The notes under the pieces were generated by a model. The model was not told the origin of the DNA, searched no databases, and worked only from the letters and a program-made list of their open reading frames with translations. Shown here one piece after another: positions 6,003-12,294 of a stretch of DNA of 14,052 nt. Origin of the DNA: JAHIYG01 sp041306075 (lineage in GTDB: Archaea > Altiarchaeota > Altiarchaeia > IMC4 > SCGC-AAA252-I15); NCBI GenBank assembly GCA_041306075.1, contig JBFYKH010000076.1, positions 1 to 14,052 of the forward strand. Direction: 5' to 3'. Both the position numbers and the translations under genes were made by a program. Numbering within the stretch: the first letter of the stretch is position 1; every line of letters starts with the position of its first letter.

Positions 6003-6749
6003 ATGTATCCACAGGGTCCTGCGGCCTACGATAGGGCCATAACGGTTTTCAGCCCGGACGGGCGCCTGTTCCAGGTAGAGTATGCCCGGGAGGCTGTCAA
6101 GAGGGGCACGACCGCGGTCGGCATAGTCTACGACAAGGGCGTGATATTGGCGGTCGACAAGAACGTCACGAGCAAGCTGATAGTCCCCAAGAGCATCGAG
6201 AAGATATTCCAGATTGACGACCACATCGGCGTCGCGACCTCCGGTCTCGTGGCCGATGCGAGGCGGCTCGTGGAGGACGCGCGGGTCAGGGCCCAGCGCA
6301 ACAGGCTCGTCTACAACCAGCCTATCAGCGTCAACGGGCTGACGCGGGACCTCTGCGACATAAAGCAGGCTTACACGCAGTACGGCGGCGCAAGGCCCTT
6401 CGGGACAGCGCTCCTGATAGCGGGCGTCAACGACCGGCCGCACCTGTTCGAGACCGACCCGAGCGGGGCTTTCACGGAGTATACGGCCGGGGCCATCGGG
6501 ATGGGCAAGAGGGAGGTCGAGAAGCTCCTTGAGGAGAAGTATCAGCCTGGGGTGTCCAGGCAGGACGGCATAAGCCTTGCCCTGTTGTCCCTGAACATCG
6601 TCTCCGAGGGGAAGATTCAGGCGGAGAATATCGACATGATAACCGTCGAGGTCGGCGGGAAGTACCTGCCGGTGCCGACCGACGAGATACGGGCCCAGGT
6701 GAAGCGCCTCGGAAAGGAGCTCGAGCCGAAGGCCGAGAAGAAGGAGTAA
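6003..6749 (+). CDS. psmA: 20S proteasome alpha subunit
   Basis: The alpha ring subunit of the archaeal 20S proteasome; its two heptameric rings gate the catalytic beta chamber in the cytoplasm. The 248 residues match the family. The alpha-type N-terminal signature is complete: residues 9-40 contain YDRAITVFSPDGRLFQVEYA, followed by KRGTTAVGI. The segment TSKLIVPKSIEKIFQIDDHIGVATSGLVADAR and the motif QYGGARPFGTALLIAGV are also present. The protein lacks the catalytic N-terminal threonine, as expected for alpha. The C-terminus is charged (LEPKAEKKE). The start is fixed by AAGGAGG. It heads the proteasome/exosome gene cluster; a run of eight T follows the stop and may let part of the transcripts end before SBDS. 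No beta subunit or PAN ATPase is in the window. Confidence 0.97.
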   Translation: MYPQGPAAYDRAITVFSPDGRLFQVEYAREAVKRGTTAVGIVYDKGVILAVDKNVTSKLIVPKSIEKIFQIDDHIGVATSGLVADARRLVEDARVRAQRNRLVYNQPISVNGLTRDLCDIKQAYTQYGGARPFGTALLIAGVNDRPHLFETDPSGAFTEYTAGAIGMGKREVEKLLEEKYQPGVSRQDGISLALLSLNIVSEGKIQAENIDMITVEVGGKYLPVPTDEIRAQVKRLGKELEPKAEKKE

Positions 6750-6766
6750 CGCTCATACAGTCAACG

Positions 6767-6774
6767 TTTTTTTT
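6767..6774 (+). terminator. Oligo-T tract between psmA and SBDS
   Basis: Eight consecutive T lie 17 bases after the psmA stop and 20 bases before the SBDS ATG. Archaeal RNA polymerase can terminate at such tracts without a hairpin. There is no strong TATA box for SBDS, so partial read-through is likely and would lower SBDS/exosome expression relative to psmA. Confidence 0.5.
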
Positions 6775-6794
6775 GTGTGCGCGAGGGTGAGAAA

Positions 6795-7493
6795 ATGGTC
6801 AGCCTTGAGGACGCAGTCATAGTGAAGTTGAGGACGCACGGCGAAAACTACGAGCTTTACGTGGACGCCGATCTGGCGGTCAAGTTCAGGGGCGGGGAAG
6901 GCGTCAAGATAGAGGACGTGCTGGCGGTGGGCCAGGTGTTCAAGGACGCCGTAAAGGGCGAGAAGGCGAGCGAGGAGCACCTTTTGGAGCTCTTCCAGGT
7001 CTCGGACGTGCAGGAGGTGTACCGGAAGATTCTCCTGGACGGGGAGCTGCACCTCACTACCGAGCAGAAGCGGAAGATGCTCGCGGAGAGGCGCAGGCAG
7101 GTGGCCACCATCATAGCGCGCAACGCGGTCAACCCCCAGACTCACGCGCCGCATCCCCTCGCGAGGATCGAGGCTGCGATGGACGAGGCGAGGGCGGAGG
7201 TCGTCCTCAATAAGAGCGCGAACGAGCAGGTCGAGAAGGTGCTTAAGGTGTTGAAGCCTATCCTGCCGATAAAGTTCGAGAAGGCCGAGGTCGCGGTGAA
7301 GGTCGCGGCGCAGCACTCGGCCAAGATATACCGTACGATACACGAGCTCGGGGACGTGAAGAAGGACGAGTGGGTTGGGGGGGAGCAGATAATACTCCTG
7401 GAGATACCCGCCGGCCTCCAGGACGAGCTCTTCAGCAAGTTGAATAACATAACGCACGGCGACGTCAAGATAAAGGTTGTGAAGCATGAGTGA
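6795..7493 (+). CDS. SBDS-family ribosome maturation protein
   Basis: Homologue of the Shwachman-Bodian-Diamond protein (yeast Sdo1), which in eukaryotes helps release eIF6 from the large subunit; archaeal members are linked to ribosome maturation. There are 232 residues from ATG 6795. The N-terminal SBDS domain (about 1-95) holds the segments DAVIVKLRTHGENYELYVDA and EDVLAVGQVFKDAVKGEKAS; a helical middle (about 95-160) contains RRRQVATIIARNAVNPQTHAPHP, where NPQT-PHP is a family hallmark; and a ferredoxin-like C-terminal domain (about 165-232) follows. A GTG at 6777 would add six residues, but GAGGGTGA (6783-6790) sits four bases before ATG 6795, so I chose the ATG. The stop overlaps the rrp4 start by eight bases, indicating co-translation with the exosome genes. 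Confidence 0.96.
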   Translation: MVSLEDAVIVKLRTHGENYELYVDADLAVKFRGGEGVKIEDVLAVGQVFKDAVKGEKASEEHLLELFQVSDVQEVYRKILLDGELHLTTEQKRKMLAERRRQVATIIARNAVNPQTHAPHPLARIEAAMDEARAEVVLNKSANEQVEKVLKVLKPILPIKFEKAEVAVKVAAQHSAKIYRTIHELGDVKKDEWVGGEQIILLEIPAGLQDELFSKLNNITHGDVKIKVVKHE

Positions 7494-8187
7494 GCTACAG
7501 GACAGGCAGATTGTACTGCCGGGGCAGCTGTTAGGCGAGAGGATCAGGTGTGAGGGGCCGTGCATGCGGGAGAGCGAGGGGACGTTCTCCACGGTCAGGG
7601 GCCTTGCGAGGGTCGACAAGAACAGCGTGATGGTCATACCGCAGGCTGGGCCGTACCTTCCTAAGGCGGGGGACATAGTCATCGGCGTCGTCGACGCCGA
7701 CATGGGCGGCGTGTACTCCGTGGACGTGAAGGGCCCGTACAGGTGCATACTCAAGCAGCTCAGGGAACGCGGAGGCCGCGGCGGCGGCAGGGGCGGCCGC
7801 GACGGCCCGAGGGACCGGGGCCGCAGGCAGGATGACGAGGAGTTCGGCACGTACGTGCCCGGCGACGTGATTAGCGCGAAGGTGGCGTACGTCGACGAGG
7901 TGAAGGAGGCCAAGCTCATGGGGCCGAGGAAGCTTGAGGGCGGCTACGTGATGCAGGTGAAGCCGATGAAGGTGCCACGGATAATCGGGAAGCAGAAGTC
8001 CATGATAACGCTGATACGCGAGTACTCAGGCTCGAACATCTCGGTCGGCCAGAACGGCCTCATCTGGATTTCGGGCGGCAACATGGCGCTCGCGCAGGAG
8101 TCCATACGCATGGTGGAGTCGCAGGCGCACACGTCCGGGCTTACGGACCGGATGACGATGTACATGAGGGAAAGATCAAAGAAGTGA
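7486..8187 (+). CDS. rrp4: Exosome RNA-binding cap protein Rrp4
   Basis: Cap subunit of the archaeal exosome, sitting on the Rrp41/Rrp42 hexamer and feeding RNA into the pore. Its 233 residues form an N-terminal domain (1-60, with IVLPGQLL and GLARVDKNSVMVIP), an S1 domain (about 60-147) and a KH domain (about 155-233). The exosome-type motif GQNG (188-191, followed by LIWISGG) is present, but the KH loop reads GKQK where archaeal Rrp4 usually has GKKG or GKGG. The striking feature is an Arg/Gly-rich insertion at about 93-114 (RERGGRGGGRGGRDGPRDRG) in the S1 loop region, an RGG box that could add nonspecific RNA binding. The start ATG 7486 overlaps the SBDS stop by eight bases, and the rrp4 stop lies next to the rrp41 start, so the genes form one transcription unit. 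Confidence 0.96.
   Translation: MSELQDRQIVLPGQLLGERIRCEGPCMRESEGTFSTVRGLARVDKNSVMVIPQAGPYLPKAGDIVIGVVDADMGGVYSVDVKGPYRCILKQLRERGGRGGGRGGRDGPRDRGRRQDDEEFGTYVPGDVISAKVAYVDEVKEAKLMGPRKLEGGYVMQVKPMKVPRIIGKQKSMITLIREYSGSNISVGQNGLIWISGGNMALAQESIRMVESQAHTSGLTDRMTMYMRERSKK
7768..7827 (+). other. RGG-box coding segment within rrp4
   Basis: This segment encodes residues 95-114 of Rrp4, almost only Arg, Gly and Asp. The codons are GGC/CGC-rich and slightly repetitive, so the tract could vary in length by slippage. It falls in a loop of the S1 domain rather than at a terminus. Confidence 0.8.
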
Positions 8188-8196
8188 GTGATTCAT

Positions 8197-8919
8197 ATGA
8201 GCGGAAAGAAGAGCGATTTGAAGTTGATAAGCGGCGGCGTCCGGCTGGACGGGCGCAAGCCTGACGAGTTGAGGGAGATTAGGATGGAAGTGGGCGTTCT
8301 GAAGAACGTCCAGGGCAGCGCCTACGTCGAGTGGGGCAAGAACAAGGTCCTGGCCGGCGTGTACGGTCCGAGGGAGATGCACCCGAAGAGGCTGCAGAAC
8401 CCGACCGAAGCGACTGTGAGGCTGACCTACAACATGGCGCCTTTCAGCGTCGACGACCGGAAGAAGCCCGGGCCGGACCGGCGGAGCGTGGAGATAAGCA
8501 AGATTTCGGGCGAGGCCCTGAGCAACGTGGTGCAGGTCCACCTTTACCCGAACGCGGCAATCGACGTGTTCGTGGAGGTCCTGCAGGCTGACGCCGGCAC
8601 AAGGTGCGTCGGCTTGACTGCGGCGTCGCTCGCGCTCGCGGATGCCGGGATACCCATGAGGGACCTGGTCGTCGCCTGCGCGGCGGGGAAGGTCGACGGC
8701 GAAGTAGTCCTCGACCTGATGAAGGAGGAGGACAACTTCGGCGAATGCGACCTGCCGATGGCAATCGTCCCCAGGACCGGGGAGGTCGTGCTGCTCCAGC
8801 AGGACGGCAAGCTGACCGAGGCGGAGTTCGACAAGGCGTTCGACCTGGCGTTTCAGGGGTGCCTGAAGGTGTACGAGATACAGAAGAGGGCGCTCTTGGC
8901 CAAGGAGGTGCGGCAATGA
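8197..8919 (+). CDS. rrp41: Exosome catalytic subunit Rrp41
   Basis: The active RNase PH-like subunit of the archaeal exosome, which degrades RNA 3' to 5' using phosphate. There are 240 residues from ATG 8197. The family fold is clear from GGVRLDGRKPDELR (13-26), ADAGTRCVGLTAASLALADAG and the C-terminal strand-helix pair. Active-site residues are visible: Arg95-Arg96 (DRRSVEIS) for RNA or phosphate binding, and Asp179 and Asp185 (DNFGECD, six apart), matching the catalytic Asp pair of this family. It should therefore be active. A GTG at 8188 in the same frame would add three residues; ATG 8197 is preferred because GTGA near 8184 is better spaced for it. The end overlaps the rrp42 start (ATGA), and a strong AGGAGGTG for rrp42 lies inside the last codons. 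Confidence 0.97.
   Translation: MSGKKSDLKLISGGVRLDGRKPDELREIRMEVGVLKNVQGSAYVEWGKNKVLAGVYGPREMHPKRLQNPTEATVRLTYNMAPFSVDDRKKPGPDRRSVEISKISGEALSNVVQVHLYPNAAIDVFVEVLQADAGTRCVGLTAASLALADAGIPMRDLVVACAAGKVDGEVVLDLMKEEDNFGECDLPMAIVPRTGEVVLLQQDGKLTEAEFDKAFDLAFQGCLKVYEIQKRALLAKEVRQ
8903..8910 (+). promoter_or_regulatory. Ribosome binding site of rrp42 inside rrp41
   Basis: AGGAGGTG ends five bases before ATG 8916. It is the strongest Shine-Dalgarno match in the window and fits tight 1:1 translation of the two ring subunits. Confidence 0.75.
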
Positions 8920-9692
8920 ACATAGAATACTACCTGAAGAGGGACTACATATCCAACCTCGCCCGGGAGGGCAAGAGGGTCGGAGGCAGGGCGCTCGACG
9001 AGATGCGCCCGCTGTCGATAACGAAGGGTTATGCGAAGGACAAGGCTTGCGGTTCTGCCTACGTGAAGCTCGGCTCGACCGAGGTCATGGCGGGCATAAG
9101 CATGGACGTCGGGGAGCCGTACGACGACTCGCCGACATCCGGCGTCATGTCCACGTCGGTGGAGTTCAGGCCGATAGCTCACCCCATGTTCGAGTCCGGT
9201 CCGCCTCGGGAGGAAAGCATCGAGGTGGCTAGGGTCATCGACCGCGGAATCAGGGAGTCGGGCTGCATAGACTTCGACAAACTCTTCATAGAGGAGGGGA
9301 AGGTCTGGATGGTCTTCATAGACATCCACATACTCAACCACGACGGCAACCTCATCGACGCCGGCGGCCTCGCGGCCATTTCGGCGCTGCTTGACGCCAG
9401 GATGCCGAAGTACAAGGACGGAAGGCCCGTCAGGGGAGAGTGGGCTGGTGGGCTGCCGTTGACGTGCACGCCCATACCGTTCACCTACCACAAGATTGGG
9501 GGCTCCATAATCATGGACCCCACCTGCGAGGAGGAGTACGCGGTGGATGCCAGGCTGACGGTGACGACCACGGACACCCTGAATGCGATGCAGAAGGGAG
9601 GTTCCGGAAGCTTCACCGCCGACGAGGTCAAGGCGTGCGTCCACAAGAGCTTCCAGAAGGCCGCGCCCGTCCGGAAACAGGTCGAGGAGTGA
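8916..9692 (+). CDS. rrp42: Exosome non-catalytic ring subunit Rrp42
   Basis: RNase PH-like partner that alternates with Rrp41 in the hexameric exosome ring and is needed for activity without having its own catalytic site. There are 258 residues from ATG 8916, chosen because it overlaps the rrp41 stop as ATGA and has AGGAGGTG five bases upstream. The same frame stays open far upstream inside rrp41, but that part is antisensical Arg/Gly-rich sequence. Family signs include KRVGGRALDEMRPLSITKGY (about 20-39), GSAYVKLGSTEVMAGI, RVIDRGIRESGCIDFDKL, the segment ending in HDGNLIDAGGLAAISALLDA and the DPTCEEE motif (201-207). No catalytic Asp pair like that of Rrp41 is seen, as expected. The stop is followed by a T-rich TATA box for eL43. 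Confidence 0.97.
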   Translation: MNIEYYLKRDYISNLAREGKRVGGRALDEMRPLSITKGYAKDKACGSAYVKLGSTEVMAGISMDVGEPYDDSPTSGVMSTSVEFRPIAHPMFESGPPREESIEVARVIDRGIRESGCIDFDKLFIEEGKVWMVFIDIHILNHDGNLIDAGGLAAISALLDARMPKYKDGRPVRGEWAGGLPLTCTPIPFTYHKIGGSIIMDPTCEEEYAVDARLTVTTTDTLNAMQKGGSGSFTADEVKACVHKSFQKAAPVRKQVEE

Positions 9693-9700
9693 ACCGGGGA

Positions 9701-9718
9701 GGGGGTTTTTATACCCCC
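9701..9718 (+). promoter_or_regulatory. TATA box for eL43 set inside a G5/C5 inverted repeat
   Basis: Five G (9701-9705), TTTTTATA (9706-9713) and five C (9714-9718) form a symmetric element; the TATA core starts 32 bases before ATG 9740. It directly follows the rrp42 stop, so the T run may also help end upstream transcripts. Confidence 0.6.
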
Positions 9719-9739
9719 GTTCCCTACATTATCAGCACG

Positions 9740-9991
9740 ATGTTCAGCCACACGAAGAAGGTAGGCAGCCTCGGCAGATACGGTCCGCGTGTCGGCCGGA
9801 AGCTGAGGTACGGCGCCGAGAAGATAGAGACCGAGTCCAAGAGGAGCAGGCAGTGCCCGACATGCAGCCGTGGCAAGCTCCAGAGGACCGGCGGCGGCAT
9901 ATGGGTGTGCAGGACATGCGGCTACACGTTCGCCGGGGGCGCGCACATACCCGTCGTCAAACGGGTCATCTCAGAAGAGGTGAAGGCATAA
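9740..9991 (+). CDS. rpl37ae: Large-subunit ribosomal protein eL43 (L37Ae), zinc ribbon
   Basis: Small zinc-binding ribosomal protein of the large subunit, 83 residues. The basic N-terminus (HTKKVGSLGRYGPRVGRKLR) and the zinc ribbon CPTC (Cys39, Cys42) and CRTC (Cys57, Cys60) separated by GKLQRTGGGIWV match the family; all four ligands are present. ATG 9740 lies about 32 bases after a TATA core, so the message is probably leaderless and has its own promoter within the exosome cluster. The stop overlaps the next start as TAATG, and GAGGTGA (9977-9983) near its end serves the RNA polymerase gene. The order eL43 - Rpo12 - Pcc1 - prefoldin beta is a familiar archaeal arrangement. Confidence 0.97.
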   Translation: MFSHTKKVGSLGRYGPRVGRKLRYGAEKIETESKRSRQCPTCSRGKLQRTGGGIWVCRTCGYTFAGGAHIPVVKRVISEEVKA

Positions 9992-10143
9992 TGACTTACG
10001 TGTGCATAGAGTGCGGCGCCGAGTTCGAGTACGACGACCTGGTGAAGAGCAAGCTGAAGTGCAACAGCTGCACGGAGAAGCGCAGCAACATCTGGATCAA
10101 GAAGCGTCCCGAGAACTCTACGAAGACTGTCATCGCCAGATGA
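9991..10143 (+). CDS. rpoP: DNA-directed RNA polymerase subunit P (Rpo12)
   Basis: The 50-residue zinc-ribbon subunit of archaeal RNA polymerase, homologous to eukaryotic RPB12/RPC10. Cys5 and Cys8 (CIEC) with Cys24 and Cys27 (CNSC) form the zinc site, followed by the basic tail RSNIWIKKRPENSTKTVIAR. Length and motif order match the family. It begins at ATG 9991, one base inside the eL43 stop, with GAGGTGA seven bases upstream. Its stop overlaps the pcc1 start as ATGA. The gene is short but well supported by the motifs and by its position between eL43 and pcc1. Confidence 0.95.
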   Translation: MTYVCIECGAEFEYDDLVKSKLKCNSCTEKRSNIWIKKRPENSTKTVIAR

Positions 10144-10370
10144 ACAACGAGCTCGCCGTCGAGTTGGACGTCCCCCGGGACGTCGCTGAAGCGTGCCTGG
10201 AGTCCATACGCCCCGAGATAGACGCCGACGTGCACACCCGCTCCGAAGTAACGCTCAAATACGACGGCCGCCTCACACTTCTCATCAGGGCCCGGGACCT
10301 CCACGCCCTCCGGGCGGCTGCGAACACGTACTTCCGGTGGCTGGACATGTGCTTGAAGATCGCCCGCTAG
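10140..10370 (+). CDS. pcc1: KEOPS complex subunit Pcc1
   Basis: Pcc1 is the small dimerising subunit of KEOPS, the complex that makes the t6A37 modification on ANN-decoding tRNAs together with Kae1, Bud32 and Cgi121. There are 76 residues, normal for archaea. The strand-helix pattern NNELAVELDVPRDVAEACLE ... SEVTLKYDGRLTLLIRARDLHALRAAANTYFRWL matches the family, including the ALRAAANTYFRWL helix where a TALRAAVNSYLRWL-like sequence is usual. ATG 10140 overlaps the Rpo12 stop by four bases (ATGA), indicating translational coupling. An in-frame extension up to 10002 exists but falls inside rpoP and is out-of-frame noise. No other KEOPS gene is in the window. The prefoldin gene downstream has its own TATA box. 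Confidence 0.9.
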   Translation: MNNELAVELDVPRDVAEACLESIRPEIDADVHTRSEVTLKYDGRLTLLIRARDLHALRAAANTYFRWLDMCLKIAR

Positions 10371-10376
10371 GCGGCC

Positions 10377-10384
10377 TTTTATAC
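10377..10384 (+). promoter_or_regulatory. TATA box for prefoldin beta
   Basis: TTTTATAC immediately follows the pcc1 stop and lies about 31 bases before ATG 10409, predicting a leaderless message independent of the upstream cluster. Confidence 0.6.
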
Positions 10385-10408
10385 GGCTAGTCCTTATGTA
10401 TTCCTGCG

Positions 10409-10756
10409 ATGGACATACCCAAGCACATCCAGGACAGGCTCGCCCAGTACCAGAGCCTCCAGGGCCAGCTGCAGATGATATCTCTGCAGAAGCAGCAGCT
10501 CATGCTCCAGGGCACCGACCTGGAAAACGCCCGGAAGGAGATTGACGGCCTCAAGGAAGGCCGGGTCTACCGTCTCGTGGGCCCGATGCTCGTGGAATCG
10601 TCCAAGGAAGCGGGCCTCAAATTCGTCCAGGACGAGCGCGACAGCGCCCAGGCGAAGATTGCCATAATGGACCGGCAGGAGAAGAAGCTCGCCGAGCGGC
10701 TGAACGAGATGCGCGCCGAGATACAGGGCGCGATGTCGCCGCCTAAGGCCGGTTGA
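10409..10756 (+). CDS. pfdB: Prefoldin subunit beta
   Basis: Beta subunit of the archaeal prefoldin hexamer (two alpha, four beta), a jellyfish-shaped holdase that passes unfolded proteins to the thermosome. There are 115 residues, typical for the family. Two long coiled-coil helices are visible: about residues 3-48, with QDRLAQYQSLQGQLQMISLQ and Gln-rich heptads, and about 66-110, with KFVQDERDSAQAKIAIMDRQ. They are joined by the beta-hairpin linker EGRVYRLVGPMLVE (about 50-63), where VYRLVGPMLV is the beta-type hallmark. The start is set by the TATA spacing. No alpha subunit is present. The gene ends just before the promoter of the secretion ATPase. Confidence 0.95.
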   Translation: MDIPKHIQDRLAQYQSLQGQLQMISLQKQQLMLQGTDLENARKEIDGLKEGRVYRLVGPMLVESSKEAGLKFVQDERDSAQAKIAIMDRQEKKLAERLNEMRAEIQGAMSPPKAG

Positions 10757-10765
10757 CCTCAGCCG

Positions 10766-10773
10766 TTTATATT
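10766..10773 (+). promoter_or_regulatory. TATA box for the secretion/pilus ATPase
   Basis: TTTATATT begins 32 bases before ATG 10798, the same spacing as neighbouring leaderless genes. Confidence 0.6.
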
Positions 10774-10797
10774 GTCCCTGCGTAAATAGTCTACCTG

Positions 10798-12294
10798 ATG
10801 CCGAACATCCTCGACTCCTACGGGAACGTGACCATAGTCGAAGGCGAGGGGGGCCAGTTGCCATCGTACCTCTCTGCCGCTCCGGAGTTGAACGAGGCCG
10901 AGAAGAAGGTGCTCCTCGACGTACGGAGCCTCGTCGGGAACTACAAGGAGATTAAGTCCCACCTTGAGCAGATTCACACCTCAAGCGGCAAGGAGGACTT
11001 CCTCAGGAGCCACATAAGGGACAAGCTGAAGGACAAGCCGGTCCGCCCGGAGAACATGGAGTACGTCATCTCCACCGTCCTTGACGACCTGTTCCTCGGC
11101 CACGGCAGGATAGGGCCGCTCATGCGCGACGAGAAGCTCGAGGAGATAATGGTGAACGGCATAAACGTGCCGGTCTTCGTCGTCCACCGGAAGCACGGCA
11201 TGTGCCAGACGAACATAATCTTTGAGCGCCTCGAGCCGCTCAACGACATAATACACTGGCTCGCACACTACGTCGGCCGGGAGATCAACGAGCAGGCCCC
11301 GCTTCTGGACGCCCACATGCCGGACGGCTCAAGGGCTAACGTGGCGATACCTCCCGCGGCGCCTTACGGGCCGTCCCTCACCATCAGGAAGTTCAAGCGG
11401 ACGCCGTACAACATACTCGACCTCATATCCCTCGGGAGCGTCAGCACCGAGCTTGCGGCATTCCTGTGGGTGTGCGTCGAGGGCTTCGGCCTGTCTCCGG
11501 TCGATCTCGTGGTCGCGGGCGGGGCCGGGTCCGGCAAGACCACCCTCATGAACGCGCTGGCGATGTTCATCCCGAAGACGGAGCGTGTGGTGACTGTGGA
11601 GGACACCCTGGAGCTCAACTTCGAGTTCATAGAGAACTGGGTGCCTATGGAGGCGTCGACGACCACGCTGGTAAACGCCAACCATCTGACCATGGGGGCG
11701 CTCCTGAAGAACTCGCTCAGGATGAGGCCGGACCGCGTGATTGTCGGGGAGGTGAGGGGCGAGGAGGCGGAGACGCTGTTCGTGGCTATGGACATCGGCT
11801 TGGACGGCAGCATGGGCACCATACACGCCAACAACGCGAGGGAGACGACCATCAGGCTGATGGACGCGCCGATGAACGTCCCGGTCAGGATGCTTCCCCT
11901 CTTGAACCTCATAGTCGTCTGCAACAGGATATACGACCGGAAGAGGGGGATGATCAGGCGGGCGACGCAGGTCTCGGAGGTGTCGGGCATAGAGGGGGAC
12001 CTGGTGCAGCTTGGCGACATATTCACTTACGACATAGCGAACGACCTGATTAAGAGGACCGACTACCCGATTATACTCACCGAGAAGATAGCCCGGGAGT
12101 GCGGCATAACGAAGAAGCGGATCAACACTGAGCTCCTGATCCGGGAGAAGGTCCTGCAGTATCTCCTGGCCAAGGGCGTGAAGGAGAACGACGACGTCAT
12201 CAGGTACTTCCAGCTTTACCACACCGACCCGAAGCTTGTCCTGTCCGAGATGAAGGCGAGCAACCAGTTGAACTTCATACCCCCGCAGGAGTGA
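10798..12294 (+). CDS. Type II/IV secretion system ATPase (TadA/VirB11/PilB-like), archaeal
   Basis: Cytoplasmic hexameric ATPase that powers an archaeal type IV pilus, archaellum-like filament or related secretion system. There are 498 residues. An N-terminal helical region (about 1-95) is followed by the N-terminal domain with IMVNGINVPVFVVHRKHGMC (about 117-136) and DAHMPDGSRANVAIPP (171-186), then the RecA-like motor: Walker A GGAGSGKTT (241-249), Asp box VEDTLEL (267-273), Walker B RVIVGE (313-318) and His box GTIHANN (340-346). All key residues are present, so it should be active. The C-terminal part (about 400-498) has the archaeal form with DIFTYD. No membrane platform protein (TadC/ArlJ type) or pilin gene is adjacent: prefoldin lies upstream and a convergent lipoprotein gene overlaps its last 20 bases. 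The exact appendage cannot be inferred. Confidence 0.93.
   Translation: MPNILDSYGNVTIVEGEGGQLPSYLSAAPELNEAEKKVLLDVRSLVGNYKEIKSHLEQIHTSSGKEDFLRSHIRDKLKDKPVRPENMEYVISTVLDDLFLGHGRIGPLMRDEKLEEIMVNGINVPVFVVHRKHGMCQTNIIFERLEPLNDIIHWLAHYVGREINEQAPLLDAHMPDGSRANVAIPPAAPYGPSLTIRKFKRTPYNILDLISLGSVSTELAAFLWVCVEGFGLSPVDLVVAGGAGSGKTTLMNALAMFIPKTERVVTVEDTLELNFEFIENWVPMEASTTTLVNANHLTMGALLKNSLRMRPDRVIVGEVRGEEAETLFVAMDIGLDGSMGTIHANNARETTIRLMDAPMNVPVRMLPLLNLIVVCNRIYDRKRGMIRRATQVSEVSGIEGDLVQLGDIFTYDIANDLIKRTDYPIILTEKIARECGITKKRINTELLIREKVLQYLLAKGVKENDDVIRYFQLYHTDPKLVLSEMKASNQLNFIPPQE

Noticed and set aside
6753..7919. Long minus-strand open frame (388 codons) opposite SBDS and rrp4
   Set aside because: Its product is Leu/His/Arg/Ser-rich low-complexity sequence, and it lies wholly antisense to two strongly recognised genes. 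It is a by-product of GC-rich codon use.
8604..8915. In-frame N-terminal extension of Rrp42 into rrp41
   Set aside because: The extension is Arg/Gly-rich out-of-frame reading of rrp41. The ATG at 8916 has a strong ribosome binding site and matches the family N-terminus.
11329..12222. Minus-strand open frame of 297 codons opposite the ATPase gene
   Set aside because: Same pattern: Val/His/Arg/Pro-rich translation, no family features, fully inside a gene with intact Walker motifs.
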